A stretch of 64,000 nt of DNA from Streptococcus himalayensis (GCF_001708305.1 NZ_CP016953.1:1383501-1447500), one strand, 5' to 3'; shown: positions 28,323 through 36,009, counted from the first letter of the stretch. Program-made: numbers and translations. Notes: generated by a model from the sequence alone, not told the origin.

Positions 28323-28414
28323 ACATGAAATGATTCTAGTTTTGAGGTGTAGCGATTTGCTACGCCAGATTGTGCTGGAGTACCAAAAACGCTAGTAGAG
28401 CTTCAATGATGGGG

Positions 28415-28963
28415 TTATTTTTGTTTGTCTATTGCTAAACGTAGATGATTAAGAATGTTCATTTGTTCATCGTATCCAATTAGAGACCACGATAAAATAA
28501 GTTCTTCGAATTCTCTACCTGCTATACCTAATAAATAATATATGTGTTTTATACGTTCGTGTACGATATATTCGGAGTTTACAGAAGAAAAAAGACCATT
28601 TTCATCTATCGTATTAACTGTTTTAAATTTCATTTGTTCATGAATCATATTTTCAAATTCATCTAAAGTTTTATCTCTCAAATATAACTTTGCTATTTCC
28701 CGACCTATATCAAGAATTTCTTGCTCTTCTTGCAATTCTTTTTTATTAGCTATTATTGCATCTTCGTTATCTGTATGGATAAAACCCAACAAATTCCCTA
28801 CACTCACCCCAAAATAATCCGCCAGCGTTTGGGCTTTGTCGGATTTGATGTCATGCTTTCCGTTCTCCCAATTAGATACAGATAGTTTAGTTACTCCAAT
28901 TTTATCGGCTAATTCTTGTTGAGTTATGCCTTTTTCTTTGCGTAATTCTTTCAATCTATTCAT
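28415..28963 (-). CDS. XRE-family repressor of the island
   Basis: The 182-residue protein has an N-terminal Cro/CI helix-turn-helix (MNRLKELRKEKGITQQELAD, then KIGVTKLSVSNWENGKHDIK, about 1-60) and a C-terminal regulatory or dimerisation part of unknown type without a clear peptidase signature. It is divergent from the early operon, whose promoter is flanked by TATAGAAAA palindromes that are its likely operators. In phage-inducible islands such a repressor is lifted by a helper-phage protein. ATG 28963 is preferred over 28981 because AAAGG precedes it. Confidence 0.85.
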   Translation of the reverse strand: MNRLKELRKEKGITQQELADKIGVTKLSVSNWENGKHDIKSDKAQTLADYFGVSVGNLLGFIHTDNEDAIIANKKELQEEQEILDIGREIAKLYLRDKTLDEFENMIHEQMKFKTVNTIDENGLFSSVNSEYIVHERIKHIYYLLGIAGREFEELILSWSLIGYDEQMNILNHLRLAIDKQK

Positions 28964-29047
28964 AAATTCACAACCTTTCATCTATTGATTATACAATTAT
29001 TTTTTAAAAAAGTATAGAAAAAATATAAATTTTTTCGATTTTATCTA

Positions 29048-29112
29048 TTGACTATATAGAAAAACTATGATATTATCAAATCACAGTTATAGAAAATATA
29101 GTTTTTCTATAA
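29048..29112 (+). promoter_or_regulatory. Early promoter and repressor operators of the island
   Basis: TTGACT (29048-29053), 17-bp spacer, TATTAT (29071-29076). TATAGAAAAACTAT fills the spacer, and the element recurs in TATAGAAAATATAG and its inverse GTTTTTCTATAAC between 29090 and 29114. Binding would block the promoter directly. Confidence 0.65.
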
Positions 29113-29116
29113 CTTT

Positions 29117-29163
29117 GGGCAGACATTCAATCTATTCAACCTTTCATCGTCTGCCTTTATTTT
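29117..29163 (+). terminator. Possible attenuator in the early leader
   Basis: GGCAGAC pairs with GTCTGCC over a ~24-base loop and is followed by TTTATTTT, before the first early gene. The large loop makes termination uncertain. Confidence 0.4.
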
Positions 29164-29181
29164 AGAAAAGGAGGTAAACGC

Positions 29182-29370
29182 ATGCTGATTACAGAAGAAA
29201 TGGCGGAGCGTGTACGGGTCAAGCGAGCGATTGACCGCATTACAGCTAAGGCACTTGCCGAAAAGCTGGGAATTACTCACGTTACGCTTGCAAAAGTGGA
29301 GAACGGCGACTATGACGCACCACGGCGGATCTATCAGTCGGTTATGGAATGGCTGACAGAAGACCTGTAA
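29182..29370 (+). CDS. Small XRE-type HTH protein (Cro-like)
   Basis: The 62-residue protein is essentially one helix-turn-helix (AKALAEKLGITHVTLAKVEN, about 24-44). AAAAGGAGG precedes the ATG. It is the first gene after the divergent repressor promoter, the position of a cro or activator gene. It probably competes with the repressor for operators or controls early expression; no direct evidence. Confidence 0.75.
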   Translation: MLITEEMAERVRVKRAIDRITAKALAEKLGITHVTLAKVENGDYDAPRRIYQSVMEWLTEDL

Positions 29371-29429
29371 ACGATTTTTCACTACCTTTCACCCTTGAAA
29401 AATCTGAAAAACATAGAAAGAGGTACATA

Positions 29430-29783
29430 ATGGAACAATATTTAAATGCAATCAGTCCAGACGGGACAGTTAGAAGCGTACAACTTGCAGAGCTTTTTGA
29501 TAAAACCCATGAAGAACTGTTGCAAGACATTGAGAAGGTAAAACAATATTTTTTAGAGCCGACAAAAGAAAAAGATATAGAATTTTCTTTTGAATTTCAA
29601 GACTACTATTTTTTAGATGATGAGCAAGAAAATATGGTTGTCTATAAGATTTCTAAAGAAGGATTTTTCTTCTTGGTTGGACAAAGTAAATTAAACAAGA
29701 AAAAAGTCTTTAAATTAATGTTGGCTTTTGATATTAAAAACAAGCAGATCATCGAAGAGAACAAAAAGGTATTTGGATTTTAA
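29430..29783 (+). CDS. Phage Rha-like regulatory protein, short form
   Basis: The 117-residue protein contains AISPDGTVRSVQLAELFDKT HEELLQDIEK-type sequence, similar to the N-terminal pRha domain (a protein that recognises its own operator or acts as antirepressor in phages). AAAGAGGTAC precedes ATG 29430. It is followed 13 bp later by a longer Rha-type gene with a related N-terminus, so the pair may have arisen by duplication. The exact role in the island is unknown. Confidence 0.6.
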   Translation: MEQYLNAISPDGTVRSVQLAELFDKTHEELLQDIEKVKQYFLEPTKEKDIEFSFEFQDYYFLDDEQENMVVYKISKEGFFFLVGQSKLNKKKVFKLMLAFDIKNKQIIEENKKVFGF

Positions 29784-29796
29784 AAGGAGGTACACA

Positions 29797-30516
29797 ATGG
29801 ATTTAGGAATTATTTTGAAAAATAACAATTTGGTTGTCGATAGTTTGACAGTAGCGGAAGTGTTCAATAAAGAGCATAAACGAGTATTGCAGGATATAAG
29901 AAAAAAGATAGATGAGATTGGACAATCTGGTGGGCACAATTTCGTGCCCACCGATATTGAGGTAAAAACTTACTTTTGGGAAGATAGTTATATATATATT
30001 CAAGGTAGAAATAGACCTATTTATTATATGACCCAAAAAGGTTGTACTTACTTAGTTATGGGATATACAGGAAAACTAGCTAATCAGTATAAACTTGCCT
30101 ACATCGAGCAATTCGAGCAGATGAAGCAGGCTCTTGAAGATCAAGCCATCCCGTATCTAGAAAACCCAACCCCAGACCAGCTAGTCGAGATTATCCGTGA
30201 GCGATTATCACGTGCTGAAATCATCATCCAACCCAAAGATGACGAGCTAGGCCGTGACTACTTCGCTATTGGTATCTATGGCTTGCTACGCTACTATGGC
30301 CATGATAAAAGCATTACTTACCCCTATATTCGCTCTATCCGTCCCAAAGTGATGGATATTGGGTTAGCAGAGTTTGAAGAGATTGTAAACTATTGTGCTG
30401 TTAAGGACAAGCTGAAATTAGCCTATGTTCGTGCAACCTTGGAGAATTGGCAGCCGTCAGAGGTTGAGCAGCTACGCCCGCCAATCTTTGGGATTGCTGG
30501 ATTATTGACAGTATGA
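29797..30516 (+). CDS. Phage Rha-family regulatory/antirepressor protein
   Basis: The 239-residue protein begins with a pRha domain (SLTVAEVFNKEHKRVLQDIR ... PIYYMTQKGCTYLVMGYTG, about 15-105), a connecting helix, and a C-terminal ORF6C/antirepressor-like part (about 140-239). AAGGAGG precedes ATG 29797. Rha proteins are found in temperate phages and in streptococcal satellites. It may be involved in the switch to induction. The C-terminal half is less certain than the pRha domain. Confidence 0.75.
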   Translation: MDLGIILKNNNLVVDSLTVAEVFNKEHKRVLQDIRKKIDEIGQSGGHNFVPTDIEVKTYFWEDSYIYIQGRNRPIYYMTQKGCTYLVMGYTGKLANQYKLAYIEQFEQMKQALEDQAIPYLENPTPDQLVEIIRERLSRAEIIIQPKDDELGRDYFAIGIYGLLRYYGHDKSITYPYIRSIRPKVMDIGLAEFEEIVNYCAVKDKLKLAYVRATLENWQPSEVEQLRPPIFGIAGLLTV

Positions 30517-30763
30517 CAGACACAAAAAAACGCACCGATTGGCGCGTGAGAGCAATAAAAAAGTCATGTGCAGGCGACCAAACCAATGTACATGACTAAG
30601 GAACAATAACAAAACTCAAGCAGGCAAGGCGCATGATTTTTGTTAGGTGTTTATTTGATTATAGCACAAAAACACAGAGAACGCCAACTCTAAAAAAATG
30701 GCGATAAAAAAACTTGGATAGTAAACAGTAAATAAACCCCAAAATGAACACGGAGAAAAGAAA
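30517..30763 (+). other. Island intergenic region with two hairpins
   Basis: Holds a GC-rich inverted repeat at about 30530-30548, a strong hairpin AGTCATGTGCA/TGTACATGACT at about 30571-30599, and copy 2 of the 36-bp direct repeat. No gene; it could end the regulatory transcript or encode a small RNA. Confidence 0.4.
30619..30654 (+). repeat. 36-bp direct repeat, copy 2
   Basis: Identical to 28287-28322, 2.3 kb away and in the same orientation. Confidence 0.85.
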
Positions 30764-31021
30764 ATGACGACAGAACAAATACTAGACAGCTACGAGAGTT
30801 TAACAAGTGACATGATGAAGGCAGTCAGTGCCTTGAATATTGTCAGACGTTGGCTAGAGAACGTCAAGAAGAGCGATGAAGGATATTATGATTTTATCGC
30901 CTTTAAAGAAGCGTACGCGGATATTATCAATCTAGCCATGAACGACTTGCAACGGTTGGCCAGTGAACATTATAAATTTATTGAAAGGGCGGAGAAAGAT
31001 GAATTTTCAGAAGCTGAATGA
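30764..31021 (+). CDS. Small island protein of unknown function
   Basis: The 85-residue acidic protein is mostly helical (MTTEQILDSYESLTSDMMKA ... NLAMNDLQRLASEHYKFIE). No family is recognised; similar small helical proteins are common between regulatory and replication genes of streptococcal phages and satellites. GGAGAAAAG precedes the ATG. Its 3' end overlaps the next gene by 23 bp, which suggests a compact operon. Confidence 0.6.
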   Translation: MTTEQILDSYESLTSDMMKAVSALNIVRRWLENVKKSDEGYYDFIAFKEAYADIINLAMNDLQRLASEHYKFIERAEKDEFSEAE

Positions 31022-31190
31022 TATAGCAGATAGACAAGAAGTAAATACCGAAGACTTTGAAGTTATAGACTTCTACCACGAATGCCGCAAGCGAACGAAT
31101 AGCGTAGCATTCGCCGTCTTGCATGTTTTCCAGATGGGAAAGATAGCAGGGATCAGACAAGAAAGGAAACGTAAAAATGATAATATATGA
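30999..31190 (+). CDS. Small island protein of unknown function
   Basis: The 63-residue protein (MNFQKLNDIADRQEVNTEDF ... GIRQERKRKN) has a basic C-terminus. GGGCGGAGAAAG lies just before ATG 30999, preferred over the upstream in-frame ATG at 30963. It overlaps both neighbours. No family is recognised; the overlapping arrangement supports that it is real. Confidence 0.5.
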   Translation: MNFQKLNDIADRQEVNTEDFEVIDFYHECRKRTNSVAFAVLHVFQMGKIAGIRQERKRKNDNI

Positions 31191-31386
31191 ACTTGACTTA
31201 CCAATTGAACAACTATTAGCCCTTGTGATTATCCTAGGTATCGTGAACATCTTTCTATGGCGGCATTTGGGCGTGTTTCAGCTTGCTAGCAAGCCCCAAA
31301 AGAAACCGATAGACAAAGATACCACGGAGCAATTAAACCCCAACTATGGGGCTTATATTCAGCTTGGCATGAGACGGAACAATTAG
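31177..31386 (+). CDS. Small single-pass membrane protein
   Basis: The 69-residue protein has one hydrophobic helix (about residues 10-30, IEQLLALVIILGIVNIFLW) and a polar C-terminal tail. GAAAGGAAAC precedes the ATG, which overlaps the previous gene by 14 bp. Function unknown. Confidence 0.5.
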   Translation: MIIYELDLPIEQLLALVIILGIVNIFLWRHLGVFQLASKPQKKPIDKDTTEQLNPNYGAYIQLGMRRNN

Positions 31387-31397
31387 GAGGTGAGTAC

Positions 31398-31664
31398 ATG
31401 GGAGCTTTTTCAACAGAATTTGAACAGGCGTTGCTTGATAGAGTGGATGCCCTTGCCGAAAAGAAACTAGACCTAGAAAGGCAGTTACAAAATCAGACAG
31501 GTTTGATAAGTGCCAAGGAATTAAAAAAAGAGCTTGATATTACAGGGTCAACGCTGAACAATTGGATAAAGGCAGGTCTGAAAGTCTATCAAAGTCCTTT
31601 TGAAAGCAGTAAAAAGCAATTTTTTAGGGCTAGTGACGTCATACAATTCTTATCTGTACGCTAG
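31398..31664 (+). CDS. HTH protein, possible excisionase or DNA-binding adaptor
   Basis: The 88-residue protein has an N-terminal coiled-coil-like helix and a MerR/excisionase-like C-terminal half (LISAKELKKELDITGSTLNN, then a lysine-rich wing and FRASDVIQFLSVR, about 35-88). GGAGGTGAG precedes the ATG. A small HTH protein in this place could be the excisionase that the island needs, or a replication accessory; neither is proven. Confidence 0.55.
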   Translation: MGAFSTEFEQALLDRVDALAEKKLDLERQLQNQTGLISAKELKKELDITGSTLNNWIKAGLKVYQSPFESSKKQFFRASDVIQFLSVR

Positions 31665-31674
31665 GAGGTCTATT

Positions 31675-31827
31675 TTGAAAATATTTATTATTGATGGTAG
31701 CAATTGGCGAGGAATGGCGCATTATTCGCCTAGTCTAGATGTTGTCTATATCAGTGATAGAGTGCCAAAAAGCGAGCACGTGCAGCTAATTGAGGCAGTA
31801 AAGCAAAAAGGAACTATTTGGAGGTGA
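31675..31827 (+). CDS. Small island ORF with TTG start
   Basis: AGGAGG at 31663-31668 is well placed for a TTG at 31675, giving 50 residues (KIFIIDGSNWRGMAHYSPSL ... QLIEAVKQKGTIWR). The next gene begins 5 bp after its stop. No family is recognised. The ribosome site and tight spacing support it. Confidence 0.45.
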   Translation: MKIFIIDGSNWRGMAHYSPSLDVVYISDRVPKSEHVQLIEAVKQKGTIWR

Positions 31828-31831
31828 AAGG

Positions 31832-32656
31832 GTGAAAATTACCGAAAAAGAATTAAAGCAAGCGATAGAATTCTTTAAAATGCCGAAAACATTATATACA
31901 AATCCAAACTACAGCAGTTTGAGCACAAATGCGAAAACTATGTATATGTTACTGTTTGATCGTTTGAAATTGTCCTATAAGAATAATTGGATTGATGAAT
32001 ACGGAGCAATTTATCAACGATATACAGTTGAACAATTTATGGCAGATTTACAATGCAGCCGCCCAACAGTTATCAAAATAAAAAAAGAATTATCTGATTA
32101 TGGTTTACTTGAAGAAGTAAGCGGCGGCAAAGGGAAAGCGAACATCCTTTATCTCCATCATTTAGAGTCAAAAAATTTAACTCCAACCAGTAAAAATTCT
32201 TTACACGACCAGTCAAAAAATTTAACTCCAACCAGTAAAAATTCTTTACAAACACCAGTTAAAAAATTTAACCCTATCAATAATAATACTATCAAGACTA
32301 ATATATCAATAACGGCTAATCAAGAAGTAGCAGCTGGCAGTGGCAAAAATCCAATTTTTGAAAAACTTAAAGAAGCATTTGGGGAAATGGCTATATCTGG
32401 AACAATTACCCAAGAAGTTGAAGACTTGCTAAAGGTACATGGCGAACCTTTACTAATGCATGCCTTGAATGAAACTATCCTAAACGGTGGTAGGTCTATC
32501 AGATATACGCGTTCTATTTTGGAGCGTTGGCAGGGTCAAGGTTTGCGAACTGTTGAGCAGGTAGAGCAAAACAAGCGAGATTATAAGAATAAACAATCCA
32601 AAACTGATGATGTGCCTTTTGACCAGTTAGGCAGGGCAGAAGATTTGGGCTTTTAG
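31832..32656 (+). CDS. Replication initiator (RepA_N / DnaD-like) of the island
   Basis: The 274-residue protein starts at GTG after GGAGGTG. Residues about 15-110 match the RepA N-terminal winged-helix domain (SLSTNAKTMYMLLFDRLKLS, RPTVIKIKKELSDYGLLEEV). The C-terminal part (about 170-245) resembles the DnaD/DnaB_2 helical domain, including RYTRSILERWQGQGL. The linker contains a 15-residue direct repeat (SKNLTPTSKNSL) whose DNA forms an iteron array. It likely binds that array as the replication origin and recruits the following DnaC-like loader. Confidence 0.8.
   Translation: MKITEKELKQAIEFFKMPKTLYTNPNYSSLSTNAKTMYMLLFDRLKLSYKNNWIDEYGAIYQRYTVEQFMADLQCSRPTVIKIKKELSDYGLLEEVSGGKGKANILYLHHLESKNLTPTSKNSLHDQSKNLTPTSKNSLQTPVKKFNPINNNTIKTNISITANQEVAAGSGKNPIFEKLKEAFGEMAISGTITQEVEDLLKVHGEPLLMHALNETILNGGRSIRYTRSILERWQGQGLRTVEQVEQNKRDYKNKQSKTDDVPFDQLGRAEDLGF
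32166..32272 (+). repeat. Iteron array inside the rep gene, candidate replication origin
   Basis: Five related AT-rich units start at 32166, 32189, 32211, 32234 and 32257, spaced 22-23 bp. Three read AGT[C/T]AAAAAATTTAAC and alternate with AGTAAAAATTCTTTACA; units 1-2 and 3-4 form an exact 40-bp repeat. Two-helical-turn spacing is typical of Rep-binding iterons, and RepA_N origins lie within rep. Confidence 0.65.
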
Positions 32657-32666
32657 GAGGTAGAGT

Positions 32667-33494
32667 ATGCAGATTGGAAATTTTCACCATGTAACCGATA
32701 AATTATGCCCTAGACACCAGACCTATACTTGGCAATCAAATGATAAGGTGAAGGCAATAGACCGAAAAGAGCCATATTATGTTGAAGTTTGCCCTGTTTG
32801 TGTACAGGAGAAGATAGACAAGGAATTAACGGAGATAACAGGCGAGGCCGTCCTTAATGCTGAATTGTCTCAAACCTATGATCTATTTGAGAGAAAAAGC
32901 ATTATCACCCCCAAGCTACAATCAGCCAGTTACAAAACGTTTACAGTAAGCGGCGAGATAGACAAACAGGCCAAAGACTTTGGTTTGTGGCTCAATGAGT
33001 ATTATTTCAAAAACGAAGGCACAGGTAACGCCATTTTGCAGGGACGCCCAGGAGTAGGGAAAAGCCATCTGACGCTTGCTATTGCCCGAAAATTGAATGA
33101 GGATTGGAAAGCAATCAAGAAGCCTAAAAGCGTGCTATTTATACCCGTCAATCGCCTATTTCAGACTATCCAAGCTAGTTTTAACAAGTCCGATGGGATG
33201 AGCCGTGATGAGATGATGAAATTGTTGGAGCGTGTAGACTATCTTTTCCTTGATGATTTAGGGAAGGAATCCACCTTTGGAAACCATGGCAACGAGGCTA
33301 GCAATTGGAAACAAGAATTTTTGTACGAATTACTGGACATGAGAGGCAAGACTATTATCAATACAAACTTGAACGGCGAGCAACTGAAAAAGGTTTATGA
33401 TCCGTCATTGGTTAGTCGTATCATGGACGGAGTAGGAAAAAATATCTTTGTCTATCCAGAACATGCTGAAGATAGGCGAAAATTGCCCTTCTAG
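32667..33494 (+). CDS. DnaC/DnaI-like helicase loader ATPase
   Basis: The 275-residue protein has an N-terminal part with LCPRH and VCPVC (possible zinc site), then an AAA+ ATPase with Walker A GRPGVGKSHLTLA (about 130-140), Walker B YLFLDDLGKE (about 192-201) and sensor/Arg residues in SLVSRIMDG. DnaC-type proteins load the host replicative helicase at an origin. AGGAGG precedes the ATG, 10 bp after the initiator gene, so the two form a replication module. Confidence 0.85.
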   Translation: MQIGNFHHVTDKLCPRHQTYTWQSNDKVKAIDRKEPYYVEVCPVCVQEKIDKELTEITGEAVLNAELSQTYDLFERKSIITPKLQSASYKTFTVSGEIDKQAKDFGLWLNEYYFKNEGTGNAILQGRPGVGKSHLTLAIARKLNEDWKAIKKPKSVLFIPVNRLFQTIQASFNKSDGMSRDEMMKLLERVDYLFLDDLGKESTFGNHGNEASNWKQEFLYELLDMRGKTIINTNLNGEQLKKVYDPSLVSRIMDGVGKNIFVYPEHAEDRRKLPF

Positions 33495-33502
33495 CGTTTT
33501 TG

Positions 33503-33537
33503 TAAGTAGGGCGGTAAATTCTACCGCCTACCCCTTA
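33503..33537 (+). other. Strong hairpin after the helicase-loader gene
   Basis: TAAGTAGGGCGGTA pairs with TACCGCCTACCCCTTA with small bulges. No T run follows, so it may be an mRNA-stabilising or processing structure rather than a terminator. Confidence 0.45.
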
Positions 33538-33596
33538 CACGCGCTAAAATAGGCAAAATATGGACGATTTGAAGGTATCAGAAAGGAGCAAGCAAG

Positions 33597-33827
33597 ATGA
33601 ACCAATACCACTACCAGACAGGTACGAGGGATTTGACCACAGCCCAGAGGATAAAGTTTGCGATCCAAGGCTATCTTATCAGCTTGAGGACTTGGGCAGA
33701 TAGCGAGATTGAGTTGACAAAATTAGACAAATGTTGGCGGCTTGTCGTCAGGTATACGGCGGACGGTGACAAGTCAGACGACATGGAGCGAATCGCGGCA
33801 ACCATTAAGCAGGAGGAGCAGACATGA
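33597..33827 (+). CDS. Small island protein of unknown function
   Basis: The 76-residue protein (MNQYHYQTGTRDLTTAQRIK ... DDMERIAATIKQEEQT) has an AGGAGC site 9 bp before ATG. No family is recognised, though similar small proteins follow replication genes in streptococcal phages. An overlapping frame at 33560-33703 (47 residues) lacks a ribosome site and was not chosen. Confidence 0.5.
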   Translation: MNQYHYQTGTRDLTTAQRIKFAIQGYLISLRTWADSEIELTKLDKCWRLVVRYTADGDKSDDMERIAATIKQEEQT

Positions 33828-34065
33828 ACAAAACTAAACAAAAATAGACACTTTTCATGGGGTGAGAAATCGCCCTTTTGAGAAGTAATAGCCATGCTTT
33901 CCTTGACCAGATAAGTCAAACGTGGCAATCTAACCAATTTGAAAAATCAGCCATAGGGTACACCAAAAGGGTAGTATTTCAGCATACAACCCCTAAAAAC
34001 CTAGTGAAATCAATAGACTAGGGATATTCAGATTATAATAAATTGAAATAAAGGAGTTAAAAAAT
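33828..34065 (+). other. Island non-coding stretch
   Basis: No gene. It includes a CCTAGT/ACTAGG inverted repeat at about 34000-34024 and an AT-rich TTATAATAA at about 34034-34042 that could be a -10 for the following genes. Confidence 0.3.
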
Positions 34066-34248
34066 ATGGATTTGAGAGATATTCAACCAATGGAAACAGT
34101 TGCCGAGTTATTAAGCCAAGGCTGGATAATTTTAGAAAAAGATGGTATAATAAAAAAAGTCAATAATGTAAGTCATGGCAGTGTTGAAATCCACTTTAGG
34201 GATGGTATGCCATACAAAAAGACTGAACATGTTGACGGTTTAATTTAA
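34066..34248 (+). CDS. Small island protein of unknown function
   Basis: The 60-residue protein (MDLRDIQPMETVAELLSQGW ... HFRDGMPYKKTEHVDGLI) has AAGGAG 11 bp before the ATG. The pattern looks like a small folded domain with beta strands, but no family is recognised. It is followed by a terminator-like hairpin, so it may be produced separately from the genes after it. Confidence 0.5.
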   Translation: MDLRDIQPMETVAELLSQGWIILEKDGIIKKVNNVSHGSVEIHFRDGMPYKKTEHVDGLI

Positions 34249-34264
34249 TAAATAATGCTAGAGG

Positions 34265-34320
34265 AAGAACCCAATGCAAATTTCAAGGCTTATGGCTTTG
34301 TTATTGTGTTGGGTTCTTTT
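34265..34320 (+). terminator. Terminator or attenuator within the island operon
   Basis: AAGAACCCAA pairs with TTGGGTTCTT, followed by TTATTT; the loop is about 34 bases. It lies between the 34066 and 34345 genes. Confidence 0.5.
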
Positions 34321-34344
34321 ATTTGTCATAAGGAGGATTTTAAA

Positions 34345-34923
34345 ATGACAACTTCAAATGTATTGCCTGATATTCAATCTATCGTATCTCAAGTAAATAC
34401 CAAACGTGATGTGGTGAATGAGTACAAACAAAAACTAGATGCAGCTAAGGCAGAATTAGAGCAAGCCAAAATTAACAGGGAAAAGAATTTCTCATTTGAA
34501 ACTGATAATAAGGTGTCAGAGTTAGAAAATTATATCTTGCGTGTTGAAAGTCGATATAATGCCTTGAAACGTGAACTTGATGTAGAGTTACCAAGTAAGT
34601 TACGTGCAGTTGAAGAATTGTATAATGCATATTTGGTTGAGCAATGGGGACAAAATGAAGAAGTTAGGGAGCTGACAGAGCAAACGCTAACCAGCTTTAA
34701 AGAAACTGTTACCTTGCTAAGTCGTTATACTAAAAAGCCGTCAGAACTTAACAAAGAAGTGTTATCACAGATTGTTGATGAAGATTTTAGAAAAGCCTTT
34801 AGCGGACAAATGACATTTATTGGTGCTGATAATTATTCACTAGCAAATGCTGTACCGCTAGATTATGAGACCTATCAAAAATTGTATGCCGCAGGGCGTA
34901 GCCTAGGAGTTAATCTTGGATGA
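34345..34923 (+). CDS. Coiled-coil island protein
   Basis: The 192-residue protein has a long heptad-like N-terminal coiled coil (VVNEYKQKLDAAKAELEQAK to about residue 95), followed by a less regular C-terminal half (EDFRKAFSGQMTFIGADNYS). AAGGAGG precedes ATG 34345, which decides the start. No family is recognised. Its last bases overlap the next ATG (ATGA), so the two are translationally coupled. A structural-interference role as in other satellites is possible but unsupported. Confidence 0.6.
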   Translation: MTTSNVLPDIQSIVSQVNTKRDVVNEYKQKLDAAKAELEQAKINREKNFSFETDNKVSELENYILRVESRYNALKRELDVELPSKLRAVEELYNAYLVEQWGQNEEVRELTEQTLTSFKETVTLLSRYTKKPSELNKEVLSQIVDEDFRKAFSGQMTFIGADNYSLANAVPLDYETYQKLYAAGRSLGVNLG

Positions 34924-35207
34924 TTTATAAGAAGTATCATACAGCATTGGTATTTACGCTTGTTTTGCAACATCTTCTAAAGGATACTGAGTTAGAGGAA
35001 AAAGCTTTTAATTTGTATGCTGATATTTTGGAACAAGAGAAAGTACCAAAACATCAGATTAAATCAGCCATTTTATACTCAAAAAGAATTATCAGAGCCT
35101 TTGAAAAGGGGCAAATTTTACAGCCATCACCCTTTACGAGGTGGCAGAAAGTTAGGCAAGTTATCAAAAAGGGTATAGATAAAATGGTTGGTTATTTTAC
35201 TTCGTAG
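34920..35207 (+). CDS. Island protein of unknown function
   Basis: The 95-residue basic protein (MIYKKYHTALVFTLVLQHLL ... IKKGIDKMVGYFTS) is mostly helical. It starts within the stop of the preceding gene (ATGA overlap). No family is recognised; the coupling suggests it acts with the coiled-coil protein. Confidence 0.55.
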   Translation: MIYKKYHTALVFTLVLQHLLKDTELEEKAFNLYADILEQEKVPKHQIKSAILYSKRIIRAFEKGQILQPSPFTRWQKVRQVIKKGIDKMVGYFTS

Positions 35208-35244
35208 GGGGGATTATCCCCTTTTACATCTTAGGAGGTAATAG

Positions 35245-35658
35245 ATGGCAGGAAATGAAAATGATAGCCTTACAACTAAACAAGTAAAGTTTATAGATGC
35301 CATGCTTACCGAACCAACGATAGAAAAAGCTTGCGAAAAAGCAGGGGTATCTAGAGCAACAGGCCATAAGTATCTAAAGGTTGCAGCAGTTAAAAAAACG
35401 TTGAGGATAAAGCAAGATGAGATGATGGATAAAACAACTCAAATGCTATATCTAGCATCGTCTAATGCTGTTTCTGTACTCAATGATATCATGATGGATA
35501 GTAAGGTCAATCCATTTATAAGAACTCAAGCCGCAAAGGCTATACTTGAACAATCATATAAAACCCATGAAATTTTTGGGGTTGTAAGGCAGATTGAAGA
35601 ATTGAGGTTAGAAATTGAGGAAGTATCTAAAGGAAATCAAAGAGTTACGAGAATTTAA
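35245..35658 (+). CDS. terS: Terminase small subunit-like protein
   Basis: The 137-residue protein begins with an HTH of the phBC6A51/TerS kind (LTTKQVKFIDAMLTEPTIEK, then ACEKAGVSRATGHKYLK, about 8-50), followed by helices (SSNAVSVLNDIMMDSKVNPF) and a C-terminal helix. TerS recognises packaging sites; in phage satellites a private TerS redirects the helper's TerL and capsids to satellite DNA. No TerL or portal gene accompanies it, which fits that use. AGGAGG precedes the ATG. The assignment is by pattern and context. Confidence 0.6.
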   Translation: MAGNENDSLTTKQVKFIDAMLTEPTIEKACEKAGVSRATGHKYLKVAAVKKTLRIKQDEMMDKTTQMLYLASSNAVSVLNDIMMDSKVNPFIRTQAAKAILEQSYKTHEIFGVVRQIEELRLEIEEVSKGNQRVTRI

Positions 35659-35992
35659 GGAGTTATTGAGTAATAGAACTTTACCAGAAACTATTATTGT
35701 TGAGGGTAACAATGACTTAGGGGAATTTTTCCAAATTGATGGCGAGCTATTTAGTGATATTGAACTTTTAGAAAACCTTAAAAAATGGCGTGAGTGGGAA
35801 GTATCGGTTATTATTGATGATCGGTGCAACCGTACCCTAAATGAAGATGAAACAGAAGTCTTATACTTTCTTACTCATGAGGATATGATGGATTTTATTA
35901 GAATTAACAAAGGCTTAGAACCTTTATACCATGAAATATATCAACCATATAACACAGTTTCAAAAAGTGAATGGTTAGAATTGTTAGATTGA
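35615..35992 (+). CDS. Small acidic island protein
   Basis: The 125-residue acidic protein starts at TTG 35615 inside the TerS-like gene and overlaps it by 44 bp. It has clear mixed alpha/beta character (RTLPETIIVEGNNDLGEFFQ ... WEVSVIIDD) but no recognised family. A ribosome site is not obvious (GAAATTGAGG), so the exact start is uncertain, but the long open frame after 35658 makes a gene likely. Confidence 0.55.
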   Translation: MRKYLKEIKELREFKELLSNRTLPETIIVEGNNDLGEFFQIDGELFSDIELLENLKKWREWEVSVIIDDRCNRTLNEDETEVLYFLTHEDMMDFIRINKGLEPLYHEIYQPYNTVSKSEWLELLD

Positions 35993-36009
35993 TGATTTAG
36001 GAGGTAGCA

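Noticed and set aside
33560..33703. Alternative 47-codon ORF overlapping the 33597 gene
   Set aside because: No Shine-Dalgarno before its ATG, while the overlapping frame has AGGAGC at good spacing and is longer.
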